Below are positions 1 to 9,252 of a stretch of 64,000 nucleotides of DNA, one piece after another; positions within the stretch are counted from its first letter, which is position 1; every line of letters starts with the position of its first letter. The notes beneath the pieces were generated by a model. It made no database searches. It was not told where the DNA came from and saw only the letters and a list, made by a program, of their open reading frames with translations. The stretch comes from Helicobacter ganmani. Its GTDB lineage: Bacteria; Campylobacterota; Campylobacteria; Campylobacterales; Helicobacteraceae. The stretch covers positions 1 through 64,000 of the forward strand of contig NZ_NXLS01000010.1 in the NCBI RefSeq assembly GCF_003364315.1. Direction: 5' to 3'. The position numbers and the translations under genes are program-made.

Positions 1-181
1 CTTGTGCGCCATATAGCGAACACATTTCTATATACTCTTGCATTGAGACTTTATGGATAAATTCACCTCTTTCATAACAATACTTGCAATAATCAACACT
101 CGCGCTTCCGTCCTTTTCTAAGCCCATTTGTTCTTTGGAAGTAAGGGGCATACCGCAGCTTTGGCAGATTGTATTTTGCAT
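1..181 (-). CDS. zinc-ribbon protein, partial (left repeat copy)
   Basis: The first 60 codons of a small putative zinc-ribbon protein; the rest lies outside the window. Visible are CQSCG near the N-terminus and the YCKYCYE cysteine pair near residue 34, the four-cysteine pattern of the PF12674-type zinc ribbon. The ATG at 181 follows AAGGATTCTTA, a good ribosome binding site. The DNA is collinear without gaps with 16975-17155 and identical for about the first 130 bases, so this is a recent duplicate of the gene next to ppc. The molecular role of the family is not known; metal or nucleic-acid binding is an inference from the cysteines. Confidence 0.75.
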   Translation of the reverse strand, partial: MQNTICQSCGMPLTSKEQMGLEKDGSASVDYCKYCYERGEFIHKVSMQEYIEMCSLYGAQ

Positions 182-208
182 TAAGAATCCTTCTTTTTAC
201 TTTAGAAT

Positions 209-761
209 CTATTCTTTATACCATTTTGGCGGATTGTTTTGCAATGGAGAACTTCCAAATATATCACGCATATCCAAAACGTTCTTGACGTTCCAACTAT
301 CCAAAGACTGATTGAATGATTTTGCCCCATAAAACATCTCTTTCATATATTTCACGCTGCTTGTATTCCACTTATCCAAAGGTTGATTGAAAGATTCTGC
401 TACAGCAAACATACTATGCATATCTTTTACTTTGGATACGTCCCAAGCATTTATATTTTGATTAAATCTCTTTGCCTTAGCGAACATATATTCCATAATA
501 TTTTACCTTACAAGTATCCCATGATTCTATCCCGCTGAAATCTTGCCTTGTGCTTCCTTCAAAAAGTTTTGCCATATCAGTAATGGCAGAAGTATCAATT
601 TCTCCTAGATTAATACTTTCATCTTGGACAAAAGCCTTTAATTCCTCTCTAGTCTTTGGAAAATATTTGTGTTGAGAATCTGCGTAACTACTAGATAAAT
701 TAAAGACCATTATTGCCAATAATGCAAAGCCTACTTTTTTCTTTGTCCCCATTTTATACAT
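209..761 (-). pseudogene. BspA-like leucine-rich repeat surface protein, frameshifted
   Basis: The N-terminal part has a Sec signal peptide (basic start, hydrophobic stretch, cleavage likely after SYA) and the motif DESINLGEIDTSAITDM. The C-terminal part has DUF285 repeats of the type SFNQPLDKWNTSSV. They are in different frames: around 505-515 the sequence codes K-V-K and then has four bases where three would restore the expected N-M. One +1 shift therefore breaks an otherwise complete gene of about 184 residues. There is no homopolymer at the site, so phase switching by slippage is unlikely. The start ATG at 761 follows AAGGAGAATAAA. The gene lies 15 bases downstream of hsdR on the same strand. 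BspA-like proteins are secreted or surface proteins often linked to adhesion. Confidence 0.75.
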
Positions 762-776
762 TTTATTCTCCTTACT

Positions 777-3700
777 TCACACAAGATTACCTGCCACAAG
801 TTCGGCTTGAGCTATGATTCTATCTGTTGCGAGTTTTTGCATATCCGGTGGATAGCCATATTTTTGCAGCACTCTTTTGACTGCTACACGCAGCTTTGCT
901 CGCACACTTTCTTTATGCTGCCAATCTAAGCTAACATTTTGCTTGAGAGTTTGAAAAATCGCTATGGCAAGTTCTTTTAGCTCATTTTTACTCATCACTT
1001 CTTTTGCACTTTCATTTTTGGCAATCGCTTCATAAAAGGCATACTCATAGTCTTTTAATCCCATTTCCTGCCTCTGCATATCACTCGCAACGAGTTCTTT
1101 GCTTAGGGCAATCAGCTCCTCTATGGCTTCTGCTACACTAAGGAGGTTGTTTTGATATTTTTGCATTGTCTTTTGCAGTCGCTCTATCAAGCTTTTTGCA
1201 GAAAGTGCAGAGCTAAGACGCGCACTTAGTTCATCATTTAAAAGCTTTTGCAAAGTCTGCAAGGCAAGGTTTTTGTGTTTATGGGAGGCAAGCTCGCTTA
1301 AAAATTCCTCTGAAAGGATAGAGAGGTTTGGCTTTGCAATCCCTGCGCTATCTAAAAGTTTCACTACCCCCTCACTCACAATCGCGTCATTAATAATTTG
1401 CCTAATTGCGCTTTGTGGCACAAGAGATTTTTGCTCCTCCTCTCTTTCGTATTTTTGCAAAGTCCTTTTGATGAGGTCAAAAAACGCCACATCTTTTGCG
1501 ATTTTCTCCGCTTCCTCGCAAGGCAGAGCCATTGCATAGGATTTTAAAAGCCTTGTTGTATTATCCAAAAATCGCTTTTTGCCATTTTCTTGGGCTAGGA
1601 TACATTCTAAAACTTGGGCGATAAACGCAAGCTTTTCTTGTGTGTTAAGCGTAAAATACTGCAAATAGTTGATTCCTTGTAGCATTTGCGCGGTGATTTC
1701 ATAGTTTTCTTGCATTTTTTCTATAATTTTTGTCTTTTCTTGTATAAACGCGCCCTTGCCTCCGCTTTGAGTGTAAAATTCTAGTGCATTTTTTAGTTCA
1801 TTGGCAATTCCTAAATAATCCACCACTAGCCCCGCCGGTTTGTCTTTATACACGAGATTTACCCTCGCTATGGCTTGCATAAGGTTATGTCCGCTTAGGA
1901 ATTTATCCATATAAAGCGTATGTAGGGGTGGCACATCAAAGCCTGTGAGCCACATATCGCACACAATAACCATTTGTAGCTCATCATCAATGCTTTTAAG
2001 CCTTTTAGCGATTTCGCTTCTTTGCGCCTTGCTCGTGTGGTGTTTGCTTATTTTTTCTCCATCATCGCTCTTTGCGGTGATAATCACTTTGATTTTACCC
2101 TTTGTGGAATCCTCATTATGCCACGAGGGATTTAAATGCACGATTTGCTCATATAAAGACACTGCGATTTCTCGGCTCATACAAACAATCATCGCCTTGC
2201 CTTGCAAAATCTTCTGTCGCTGTGTAAAATGCTCTAAAATATCCTTTGCGATAGTTTGTAGTCTATCCTTTGCCCCGACAATCTCGCATAATCTTGTGGC
2301 TTTGGCGTTGATTTTCTCTTGCTCCTCACTTTTGCTTAGTTTAGAATCTAGCGCGCTTAAAATCTCTTGTCCCTCTGCGCTTAAAGCAATTTTAGCTAAC
2401 CTGCTTTCATAATAAATTGGCAAAGTCGCCTTATCCTCTACCGCTCTTGCAATATCATAAATATCAATGTATTCTCCAAAAACGCGCCTTGTGTCCGCGT
2501 CTGCCTTTTCTATCGGCGTGCCGCTAAAGCCTAGATAAGTGGCATTTGGTAGCGCGTCTCGCAAATATTTTGCATAGCCATAGCGGAGTTGCGCCTCCTC
2601 ATCAAGTCGCGCTTCAAAGCCATATTGGCTTCTGTGGGCTTCATCACATAGCACGAGGATATTTTCTCTTTTACTTAAGCATTCAAAGCTTTCTTTTTCG
2701 CTTCTAAATTTTTGAATCGTGCTAAAGACAATGCCTCCACTTGCCCTTTTAAGCTTTGCTTTTAAGTCCTGTGTGCTCGTTGCGAGTATCGGCTCTGTGC
2801 GTAAAAGCTCCTTTGCTCTAGCAAAAGTGCCAAAAAGCTGCTCGTCAAGGTCGTTTCTATCGGTGATGAGTAAAAGCGTGGGGTTGGCAAAGCTTATAAT
2901 CGCCTTTGCACTAAAAAACACCATTGTGAGACTTTTGCCACTCCCTTGCGTGTGCCAGAGCACCCCGCCTCTTTTGTCTCCATTCATTGCGCTTCTAGCA
3001 GATTCTATTGCCTTTTGCACCGCATAGTATTGATGATAAGCAGCGATTTTTTTGTTGATTTGTGTCGTGGATAAGCCTGCTTTATCATAAAAAGTCTCTT
3101 TTTCAAAGAGGATAAAAAAGCGCGTAAATTCCAAAAGATTGTGAGGCTTTAATACATCAGGTATTTGGGGCATTTGCGTATCGGTTTTATCCTCGTCTTT
3201 CCACACCATAAAGCGTGTGAAGTCCGCACTCAAGCTCCCCACCTTGCTATTTAGCCCATCACTTACCATACATAGCGCATTGGAGATAAAAAGCATAGGA
3301 ATCTGCGCCTTGTAAGTTTGAATCTGATGATAGGCGTTTTGCAAGGTAGCATTTGGATTTAGGGGATTTTTAAGCTCACACACCACTAAGGGTAAGCCAT
3401 TGATAAAGAGCACAACATCAGGGCGTTTGGGCATTTTAGATTCAAAATAGAGTTGATTAGCGCACAAAAAGTGATTGTTTTGCGGGTTTTCAAAATCTAG
3501 CACTTGCAAGAGAATGCCTCGCATTTCACCATCAAGTAGCACTTCAAGCGGGATACCCTGCGTAAGATAAGCGTGGCATTTCGCATTTGCTTCTAAAAGC
3601 TCCTCATTTTCAAGGGCTTTAAGTCTAGCCAATGCCTCGCTTATAAGCTGCTCTTGGATTTTATAACTTAGGTTAAGATTGCAAGGTTTGGAATCCGCAA

Positions 3701-3860
3701 AGTTAATCCTCCGCACCGCCTCTTTAAATGTGCCCTCAAGTATCCACTCCTCGCTTTTGCGCTCTAATTCCTTGCCGCTTTTGTAGTCATATCCTGCGTT
3801 TTCTAAATGTTGCAGGAGCAAGGATTCTATGGTCGCTTCGTTGAGGGTATCAGTTTGCAT
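777..3860 (-). CDS. hsdR: type I restriction enzyme, R (restriction and translocase) subunit
   Basis: A 1027-residue HsdR, full length for the family. The N-terminal PD-(D/E)xK nuclease shows D148 and E162-x-K164 (VCELKNP). The SF2 translocase follows: Walker A TQGSGKS at 304-310, DEAH at 406-409, and the FSGTP motif near 447. A long helical C-terminus would contact the HsdM/HsdS core. The subunit pulls DNA after recognition of an unmethylated target and cleaves at a distance. It is the last intact gene of the hsd operon read on the minus strand, 28 bases after the nuclease-NTPase gene. Its base composition is richer in G+C than that gene. No frameshift is visible, so the subunit should be functional. 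Confidence 0.95.
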   Translation of the reverse strand: MQTDTLNEATIESLLLQHLENAGYDYKSGKELERKSEEWILEGTFKEAVRRINFADSKPCNLNLSYKIQEQLISEALARLKALENEELLEANAKCHAYLTQGIPLEVLLDGEMRGILLQVLDFENPQNNHFLCANQLYFESKMPKRPDVVLFINGLPLVVCELKNPLNPNATLQNAYHQIQTYKAQIPMLFISNALCMVSDGLNSKVGSLSADFTRFMVWKDEDKTDTQMPQIPDVLKPHNLLEFTRFFILFEKETFYDKAGLSTTQINKKIAAYHQYYAVQKAIESARSAMNGDKRGGVLWHTQGSGKSLTMVFFSAKAIISFANPTLLLITDRNDLDEQLFGTFARAKELLRTEPILATSTQDLKAKLKRASGGIVFSTIQKFRSEKESFECLSKRENILVLCDEAHRSQYGFEARLDEEAQLRYGYAKYLRDALPNATYLGFSGTPIEKADADTRRVFGEYIDIYDIARAVEDKATLPIYYESRLAKIALSAEGQEILSALDSKLSKSEEQEKINAKATRLCEIVGAKDRLQTIAKDILEHFTQRQKILQGKAMIVCMSREIAVSLYEQIVHLNPSWHNEDSTKGKIKVIITAKSDDGEKISKHHTSKAQRSEIAKRLKSIDDELQMVIVCDMWLTGFDVPPLHTLYMDKFLSGHNLMQAIARVNLVYKDKPAGLVVDYLGIANELKNALEFYTQSGGKGAFIQEKTKIIEKMQENYEITAQMLQGINYLQYFTLNTQEKLAFIAQVLECILAQENGKKRFLDNTTRLLKSYAMALPCEEAEKIAKDVAFFDLIKRTLQKYEREEEQKSLVPQSAIRQIINDAIVSEGVVKLLDSAGIAKPNLSILSEEFLSELASHKHKNLALQTLQKLLNDELSARLSSALSAKSLIERLQKTMQKYQNNLLSVAEAIEELIALSKELVASDMQRQEMGLKDYEYAFYEAIAKNESAKEVMSKNELKELAIAIFQTLKQNVSLDWQHKESVRAKLRVAVKRVLQKYGYPPDMQKLATDRIIAQAELVAGNLV

Positions 3861-3888
3861 ATTATGTCCTTAATTGCAAAATCTTAAC

Positions 3889-6747
3889 TTATTTTTTATC
3901 CTTTGATTTTGCAATTAGTATTTGATTTTGTCTTGATAAACTAATTTTTAAATTTTGGCATACCGATTGTTTTAAGTTGTATTTTACATCAAATTTATAT
4001 AAGTGTTCAAGAACAAAAATTCTCAATAATTCTTTCGCAACAGAATTATTATCTTTATCAAACTCTTCATATTTCTTAATAAGTTTGTCCTTATGCAAAC
4101 CATTAGAAAACTCTAATTTGACAGCATTCTTAATAATTGAATTAGCATTATTATCATCTAAGTTATTTATTTCATCAAATAAATATTCTGATGAAATGCT
4201 AGTAGAAATTTTCTTTGTAAATCCAAAGCACATCATAACAACAAAATTAAAGATTATTCGCTTAGCGTTTTGTTCTCTTGTATAATTTTGACCATTATCT
4301 GTTTTTTTATTTAATTCATCTATTTCTTTTATTAAAGAATCTTGATATTCATTAATTTGTTGAATAAAAAAATTTAGGTTACTCAAACCTAAATTAATTA
4401 CCTCATTTAGAAGCGTCATTTTTTCATTTTTTGGGAGAGAACCGTAATAATTTTTTGCAATTTGACCTATTATTTCCATTAATTTCATTGATAGATTCGT
4501 TTTGCCAAAAATATCTAAATCAATAACTTCTTCATCGTATCGCACTATTTCTTGATTGTCTTTTATGCTTGGTATTTTATTATCAATTTCATCTTTATAT
4601 TCTAACTCTTTTTTTCTATATTCTTCTGGTTTAGTATCTTCTTTAATGGCTATCTCTAAATCTTTATCAATAAGTTTATTAATATTTTCTAGCTCTTTTG
4701 TTGAAAAGTTGATTGCTGAAATTCCTTGAAAAAGATTTTTAGCCTTATTAAGTATTTGCTCTATAATAGATTCTGCTCTAGCTTTAGAATGATGAATAAA
4801 AAAGATAATAATATTGGCAAATTCAATCCTATATAGTCTCTCAATAATCATATTAATCTGATTTTGTATTTCTTCAGTTTTACTTCGCTTTTCTGAATTA
4901 TCTGACAAATATTTGGCTACATAAAAATAATAAATATAATTTTGCCCAAATGAATACACTTCGCAAATATTCTTAATCAACCTAGCTTTAATTAACTTCT
5001 CATACACTTCTTGAAAATTTCTTTTATGGTATTCTTTGCAGTATTTTTCGTGGATATTTTCAAGCTCAAACTTATCAATTTCTCTTACCCCTCTAATAAA
5101 AAATTCGTAAGCTATAAACGATAAATATGTATGATAAAAATCTAATTCTTCAGGCTTAATACCTGCCCCACCCATTGCCTCATTAATAAGGTAATTATAA
5201 AATTCTGCATAAGCACTTCCGCTTAAATTATGACTTGTGCCAGATTCAATTTGTTGTAACAAAACAACAATATAAAGAGGGTAAGTAGGTATAAATTTTG
5301 TCCCTATTAGAGTATCTATTACTTTGGTAATTTTATCTTTTTTGTCAAATAATTCATTATCGCTTATGGTTTCTTTTACTCCAATGTTAAGCCATTTTTC
5401 TATTATAGTATCTCTTAGTTTATAGCCATATTCTTTAATTTTATAAAGTTTAAAATTATCCAACTCATCTTTTATTTCTCTTTTTGTCAAAATTTCCATT
5501 TCTACTGAATCATCGGAGAATATTAAAATATTTTCAAAATGATTAGATAACATTTTAAAGAAAGGAGGCTTGTATTCTCTTTTTTTAATACCTAAATCCT
5601 CTAAATCATCAATAAGTAAAACAATAGAATCTTTTTTATTTTTAATTAGAGTATTGAGTTCATTATATTCCCCATACTGATTTTTAAAATATTTAATTAA
5701 TAAATTTTCAAATTTATCATATTCGCCTGTTTTAATATCTTTAGCGTTGATACAAATTGGAATTAAACCATTTTCATTAAACTTTATTTGATACATTCTA
5801 AGCAAAGCAGTTTTACCTGATACTTCCTCGCCAAATATGATACACTTTTTATAATCTCCAAGTGTTAAAATTCTTTCTGAACTTATAACAGAAACTTTAT
5901 CATCATTAATATCTTGTAAATTCTGCAAATCCTGATAGCAAAAAATATCACTTAATGTAAGTTCGTTTTTGTTTGGGTGCGTTAGCTTGATTCCTATATC
6001 ATTAATGCTTTTAAAATAATTACTACCTAATTTAAAATCAGTTATAACACTGCTTGAATTATAGGCATTAGTGCTTTCCAAAATAAAATTAAAATTGAGA
6101 TTAGAAAAACTAGAATCAAGATTTTGTAGATTTTCTAACAAATCTTTTTCCTCAACTAACTCTCCATTATTTGCATAAGCAACAAAAATATTTTTGGGTT
6201 TGCCTCCTTGTTTATGCTCAAAAGCCCAAAAATATCCATATTCAGTAATTAATAGGTAATGGTTGCCTATTGGATTCACTGATTTTATTCTTTCTCTAAT
6301 TTTTTCTTTTGGTATATCGGGATTACAAATCAATCCATTTTTTTGGAGTGCGCTCAAAAATTCTTTTGGAGTATAAAAAATATAATGTTTAGATTTGTTT
6401 TCATCGGCTTGTATTTTTTCTTTTAACCCTTTAGCATCTTTTCCGAGTTCTGATAGAGCAATTAACCAAACCTCATTATAGTTTTCTATATCTCTAATTC
6501 CGACAATGTTTTTAATTACATCAGCTTGGATTCTATTGTTCTCTTGGTAAGCCTTACATTCTACATAGATTTGTTTTGATAAATTTGCATTTGCTTTGCA
6601 CAACAAATCAAGCTCCATTCCTGTTTTTCTAACTTCTGTTTCAACACTATAATCAAGTCTTTCTAAAAACTCCTTTGCTATTTTTTCAAGCAAATCCCCA
6701 CGATTTTTTTGATTTTTGTCATTCTTGTTGATACACACCTGAATCAT
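3889..6747 (-). CDS. Mrr-like nuclease / STAND-type NTPase fusion inside the hsd operon
   Basis: A 952-residue protein of a family I cannot name. Residues 17-110 look like a Mrr/PD-(D/E)xK nuclease: GDLLEKIAKEFL, then D49 and E65-x-K67 (VECKAY). A middle region (about 150-290) is unassigned. An NTPase core follows, with Walker A GEEVSGKT at 308-315 and Walker B IVLLIDD at 377-383, and then a long helical region to the end, as in STAND/NACHT-like proteins where the C-terminus senses a trigger. The ATG at 6747 is preferred over GTG 6753 because GGAGG lies seven bases before it; it is two bases after the hsdS stop. The gene is much more A+T-rich than hsdR. Likely role, inferred: a second antiphage effector carried by the type I locus, comparable in position to the R-linked (rlo) genes of Campylobacter hsd loci. 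Confidence 0.75.
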   Translation of the reverse strand: MIQVCINKNDKNQKNRGDLLEKIAKEFLERLDYSVETEVRKTGMELDLLCKANANLSKQIYVECKAYQENNRIQADVIKNIVGIRDIENYNEVWLIALSELGKDAKGLKEKIQADENKSKHYIFYTPKEFLSALQKNGLICNPDIPKEKIRERIKSVNPIGNHYLLITEYGYFWAFEHKQGGKPKNIFVAYANNGELVEEKDLLENLQNLDSSFSNLNFNFILESTNAYNSSSVITDFKLGSNYFKSINDIGIKLTHPNKNELTLSDIFCYQDLQNLQDINDDKVSVISSERILTLGDYKKCIIFGEEVSGKTALLRMYQIKFNENGLIPICINAKDIKTGEYDKFENLLIKYFKNQYGEYNELNTLIKNKKDSIVLLIDDLEDLGIKKREYKPPFFKMLSNHFENILIFSDDSVEMEILTKREIKDELDNFKLYKIKEYGYKLRDTIIEKWLNIGVKETISDNELFDKKDKITKVIDTLIGTKFIPTYPLYIVVLLQQIESGTSHNLSGSAYAEFYNYLINEAMGGAGIKPEELDFYHTYLSFIAYEFFIRGVREIDKFELENIHEKYCKEYHKRNFQEVYEKLIKARLIKNICEVYSFGQNYIYYFYVAKYLSDNSEKRSKTEEIQNQINMIIERLYRIEFANIIIFFIHHSKARAESIIEQILNKAKNLFQGISAINFSTKELENINKLIDKDLEIAIKEDTKPEEYRKKELEYKDEIDNKIPSIKDNQEIVRYDEEVIDLDIFGKTNLSMKLMEIIGQIAKNYYGSLPKNEKMTLLNEVINLGLSNLNFFIQQINEYQDSLIKEIDELNKKTDNGQNYTREQNAKRIIFNFVVMMCFGFTKKISTSISSEYLFDEINNLDDNNANSIIKNAVKLEFSNGLHKDKLIKKYEEFDKDNNSVAKELLRIFVLEHLYKFDVKYNLKQSVCQNLKISLSRQNQILIAKSKDKK

Positions 6748-6749
6748 TT

Positions 6750-8060
6750 TCACACCTCCATTTCACCGCTTAAGAGTTTCGGTAGCATTATATCACGCAG
6801 AGATTCTAGATTTTGAATCTGCTTAGAATTATTGTAGATTTTATCAAAAAATCCTTTAGCTTGAATCTGAAAATTATGAAATGTTGCTTTATCGGGTAAA
6901 AGCAAAGTATATCTTTTTATTTTCTCTACATTAAGATTTTGTTGCGCTGAACCCGAAGCCAATAAATTTAAATTCTCTCTTTCATTTTTTAAAAAGCAAA
7001 AAACAAATTCTTTGCTACACTTTGTCTCATCTATTATTAATCCACAAGCCGCTTGATTAAACGCAGAATCTTGAGTTAAAATTCCAAGTCTCCCAACGGT
7101 GGGTGCTGCATATATTGCTATGATAATAGTATCCTTAGGAAAAAGTTTTGCCGATGAATTTTCAAGTCCATCTTCTGTAATTGTTTGAATACTATCAAAT
7201 AGAAAATTATCGTCAAGCTCCTTTGTAGAATACCAATTAATTTTGCCAGAATAATATTCCTTTATTCTTGTAGATGGCGTTCCTCCTGAAGCTATTTTTA
7301 GGCAAATATCATTTAAAGTTACTTCCTCCCACGCGTTGCGTTTAGGATTGTCTATAAAGGTATGGCGGAAGAGAGTGAGGCTTAAGGATTCTAAAGTTTT
7401 GTTTTGGCGATGGAGCAAATCTATCTTATCGTCCAAACTACTTAGAATCTCCGCGATTTTATGCTGTGTCTCAAGTGGCGGTAAAGGGATTGTGAGGTTA
7501 GATAAATCTTTAATGGGTAATTGAGGTTGTGCCGAACCAGATACAAAATTATCAATGTATTTTTTACTATTCAGCATTGCATACAACAAAAAAGTAGAAT
7601 TTACTTCCATAATATCAGGTCGTAGTATAACCATACCCGAATTTATGCGTATATTTTTATAGTCAATATTTTCTCTATAAAGTGCTATATTACCGATTGT
7701 TCCTCTTGTTGTTAAAACAATATCATCAATTTGCAATTTTCCTTTCCTAAGGATTTCATCTTTTTCTTTATTTATAAATTGACATTCTGTAAAATCAAAT
7801 TTTGCATTAAGAACATTTTTTGTGCTTAAGAATAGGCAATAACCATTATCAAAAAGTTCATTTTGTTTGGGGTAATTTTTACCTCTATCACCATCTATAA
7901 TTTGAAGTGGTGCTTCCCCCAACTTCACCCTTTGCCATTGCTCTTTATGGAGGGATTCAAAGAAAGCAGAATGAAATGGCGCGGTTGCAGTCGTGTGTTC
8001 TTTGTGGTTGTGAGTTGTTGCGCCCATTGTTGCATTTTTGGTTGGAATGTTTTTATTCAT
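6750..8060 (-). CDS. hsdS: type I restriction enzyme, specificity subunit
   Basis: A 436-residue HsdS with the usual two target-recognition halves. The first is at about 40-215 and ends in the conserved helix with IPLPPLETQHKIAEILSSLDD; the second is at about 245-400 and ends in QIQNLESLRDIMLPKLLSGE. Each half reads one part of a bipartite DNA target and the helices set the spacing. An N-terminal extension of about 35 polar residues precedes the first domain. ATG 8060 has AAAGG six bases upstream. It is separated from hsdM by about 1.6 kb of toxin-antitoxin-type genes, which is unusual, and is followed after two bases by the nuclease-NTPase gene. The DNA of the second recognition domain is A+T-rich, as expected for exchanged specificity cassettes. 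Confidence 0.93.
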   Translation of the reverse strand: MNKNIPTKNATMGATTHNHKEHTTATAPFHSAFFESLHKEQWQRVKLGEAPLQIIDGDRGKNYPKQNELFDNGYCLFLSTKNVLNAKFDFTECQFINKEKDEILRKGKLQIDDIVLTTRGTIGNIALYRENIDYKNIRINSGMVILRPDIMEVNSTFLLYAMLNSKKYIDNFVSGSAQPQLPIKDLSNLTIPLPPLETQHKIAEILSSLDDKIDLLHRQNKTLESLSLTLFRHTFIDNPKRNAWEEVTLNDICLKIASGGTPSTRIKEYYSGKINWYSTKELDDNFLFDSIQTITEDGLENSSAKLFPKDTIIIAIYAAPTVGRLGILTQDSAFNQAACGLIIDETKCSKEFVFCFLKNERENLNLLASGSAQQNLNVEKIKRYTLLLPDKATFHNFQIQAKGFFDKIYNNSKQIQNLESLRDIMLPKLLSGEMEV

Positions 8061-8110
8061 TGTTTGCCTTTGTGAGATTCTATGCTTTGCTTATACTTTG
8101 AGAGATTGAC

Positions 8111-8379
8111 TTAAAACACTTCACTATGAGAGCCAACATTAATTGCCTTTAGAATGAGTAAATCTTCTATTTTGTCATATATCAAAACTAAATTTGGTTT
8201 AATATGACATTCCCTTAAGCCTTTTAAACTGCCTTTTAATTTGTGGTCTTTGTATTTTGGCTCTAAAGTTTCATCATTTGCAAGGCGGTTTAAGAGATTT
8301 TCAACAAGGCTTAATCCTCTTTGTTAAGTTTTTTTACTGCGTTTTTATATTGTTTTGAATAAGCGATTTTATATTTCAT
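8111..8379 (-). pseudogene. RelE/YafQ-type toxin, inactivated by one-base deletion
   Basis: The start MKYKIAYSKQYKNAVKKL overlaps the end of the antitoxin gene by 11 bases. After about 22 codons the frame hits a stop (AAGAGGATTAAGCC). In the next frame the rest of a YafQ/RelE-type mRNA interferase is complete: YKDHKLKGSLKGLRECHI, then PNLVLIY and a C-terminal GSHSEVF, which are the family hallmarks. Adding one T after GAGGAT would restore K-E-D-L-S-L. The toxin is therefore dead by a single deletion near 8313-8318, while its antitoxin frame is intact. Confidence 0.85.
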
Positions 8380-8590
8380 TCAAAATATCTTTGTGCATTT
8401 TTTTAGCATTTGAATAGGTTTTTAATTTGCCTTGTTTGTAGAGTTTATCCATTTCCTCACTCTCTTTTTCCATTTGGGCAATAGCTTCTGCTCTTGATTT
8501 TTGTGTTCTTATCTTTGCCTTAATTCCCTTAGCCAACCCCTTAAAAGCTGGCAAAAACTCTTCTTTGACATTTTCAATGATAAGTGTCAT
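8369..8590 (-). CDS. antitoxin of the broken RelE/YafQ module
   Basis: A 73-residue, highly charged protein (MTLIIENVKEEF start) whose last codons overlap the toxin start, the usual layout of type II toxin-antitoxin pairs. The sequence resembles RelB/DinJ-like or small uncharacterised antitoxins: a short N-terminal beta segment likely to make a DNA-binding dimer, then a helical tail rich in Glu and Lys that would wrap the toxin. AAAGGA lies eight bases before ATG 8590. Because the toxin reading frame is broken, this gene is now an orphan; it may still act as a repressor or neutralise a related toxin elsewhere. The family assignment is by context. Confidence 0.65.
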   Translation of the reverse strand: MTLIIENVKEEFLPAFKGLAKGIKAKIRTQKSRAEAIAQMEKESEEMDKLYKQGKLKTYSNAKKMHKDILNEI

Positions 8591-8640
8591 TGTGTATCCT
8601 TTGGCTTGAAGTTTTTTAATTATAGCAAATTTTATAATCT

Positions 8641-8870
8641 TTATTTTATTTCACTTGCATTAAGTTTTTCCTTTTTTGCTAAATCCTCAATGCCAATAAA
8701 AGAGTGCCACTAAGTAGTCGCTTCTCTACTTCTTGCGCACTTTTATAATCCTCCAAATCCTCTAAATAATTTGCCAATGCCTTTGTGATAATCGCTTCTA
8801 TTGGCTGTTTCGTATTCTCTTGTGCGAGATGAAGCAAGTTTTGTGCTTCTTTGGATAAGGTGATATTCAT
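8641..8870 (-). pseudogene. second small antitoxin-like gene, frameshifted
   Basis: The first 55 or so residues (start MNITLSKEAQNLLHLAQ) resemble ribbon-helix-helix type antitoxins. The frame then runs into ALRI and a stop, while the next frame carries the natural tail IGIEDLAKKEKLNASEIK ending at 8641. The shift is near 8700-8710. No toxin partner follows; the next gene, 50 bases on, is the antitoxin of the RelE-type pair. I cannot exclude that the 63-residue short form is still made. Confidence 0.6.
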
Positions 8871-9015
8871 TATTTTTCCTTTGCTTCCTTTATTTATCTT
8901 CTAGGCATTATAGCAGATTGCGATGAAACTTTTACATAAGATTCTTTGTTCGTTGAGATTTCAGAATGATAAAAGGAGGTTCAAAGTGGCATCTGATTTT
9001 TGAAATTACGCAATC

Positions 9016-9252
9016 TTAAGCACTTTTTATATGAAATTGAAGCATAGATTCTATGCTCAAATGATAGTCCAAACTCGCCCATTCTATGCCTGTTTTATCA
9101 CAAATAAATTCATAGGCATTAAGCTCCTCAAGGTTTGCTTTTTGCAGTGGTGCATACCATTTAAGCGGTGTGAGGATAATGCGCCCATCTTCAAGCTCTA
9201 CACTCAAATATTCTCCTTGCACACAGACTTTTTTACCCTTTAAAGTAGTCAT
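9016..9252 (-). CDS. DUF2442 protein
   Basis: A 78-residue protein with the DUF2442 layout: a strand with VCVQGEYLSVELEDGRII, then PLKWYAPL and a C-terminal GIEWASLDYHLSIE. It overlaps the upstream DUF4160 gene by 20 bases, so the two are translated together. This pair is recurrent in bacteria and has been regarded as a toxin-antitoxin-like module, but no activity can be read from the sequence. It lies inside the hsd operon, downstream of hsdM. Confidence 0.8.
   Translation of the reverse strand: MTTLKGKKVCVQGEYLSVELEDGRIILTPLKWYAPLQKANLEELNAYEFICDKTGIEWASLDYHLSIESMLQFHIKSA

Noticed and set aside
1945-2412. 155-codon plus-strand frame inside hsdR
   Set aside because: Antisense to the conserved translocase domain and made of low-complexity Leu/Ser/Cys runs; a shadow of hsdR.
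8959-9015. Possible terminator after the DUF2442 gene
   Set aside because: No convincing inverted repeat with a T run could be found.
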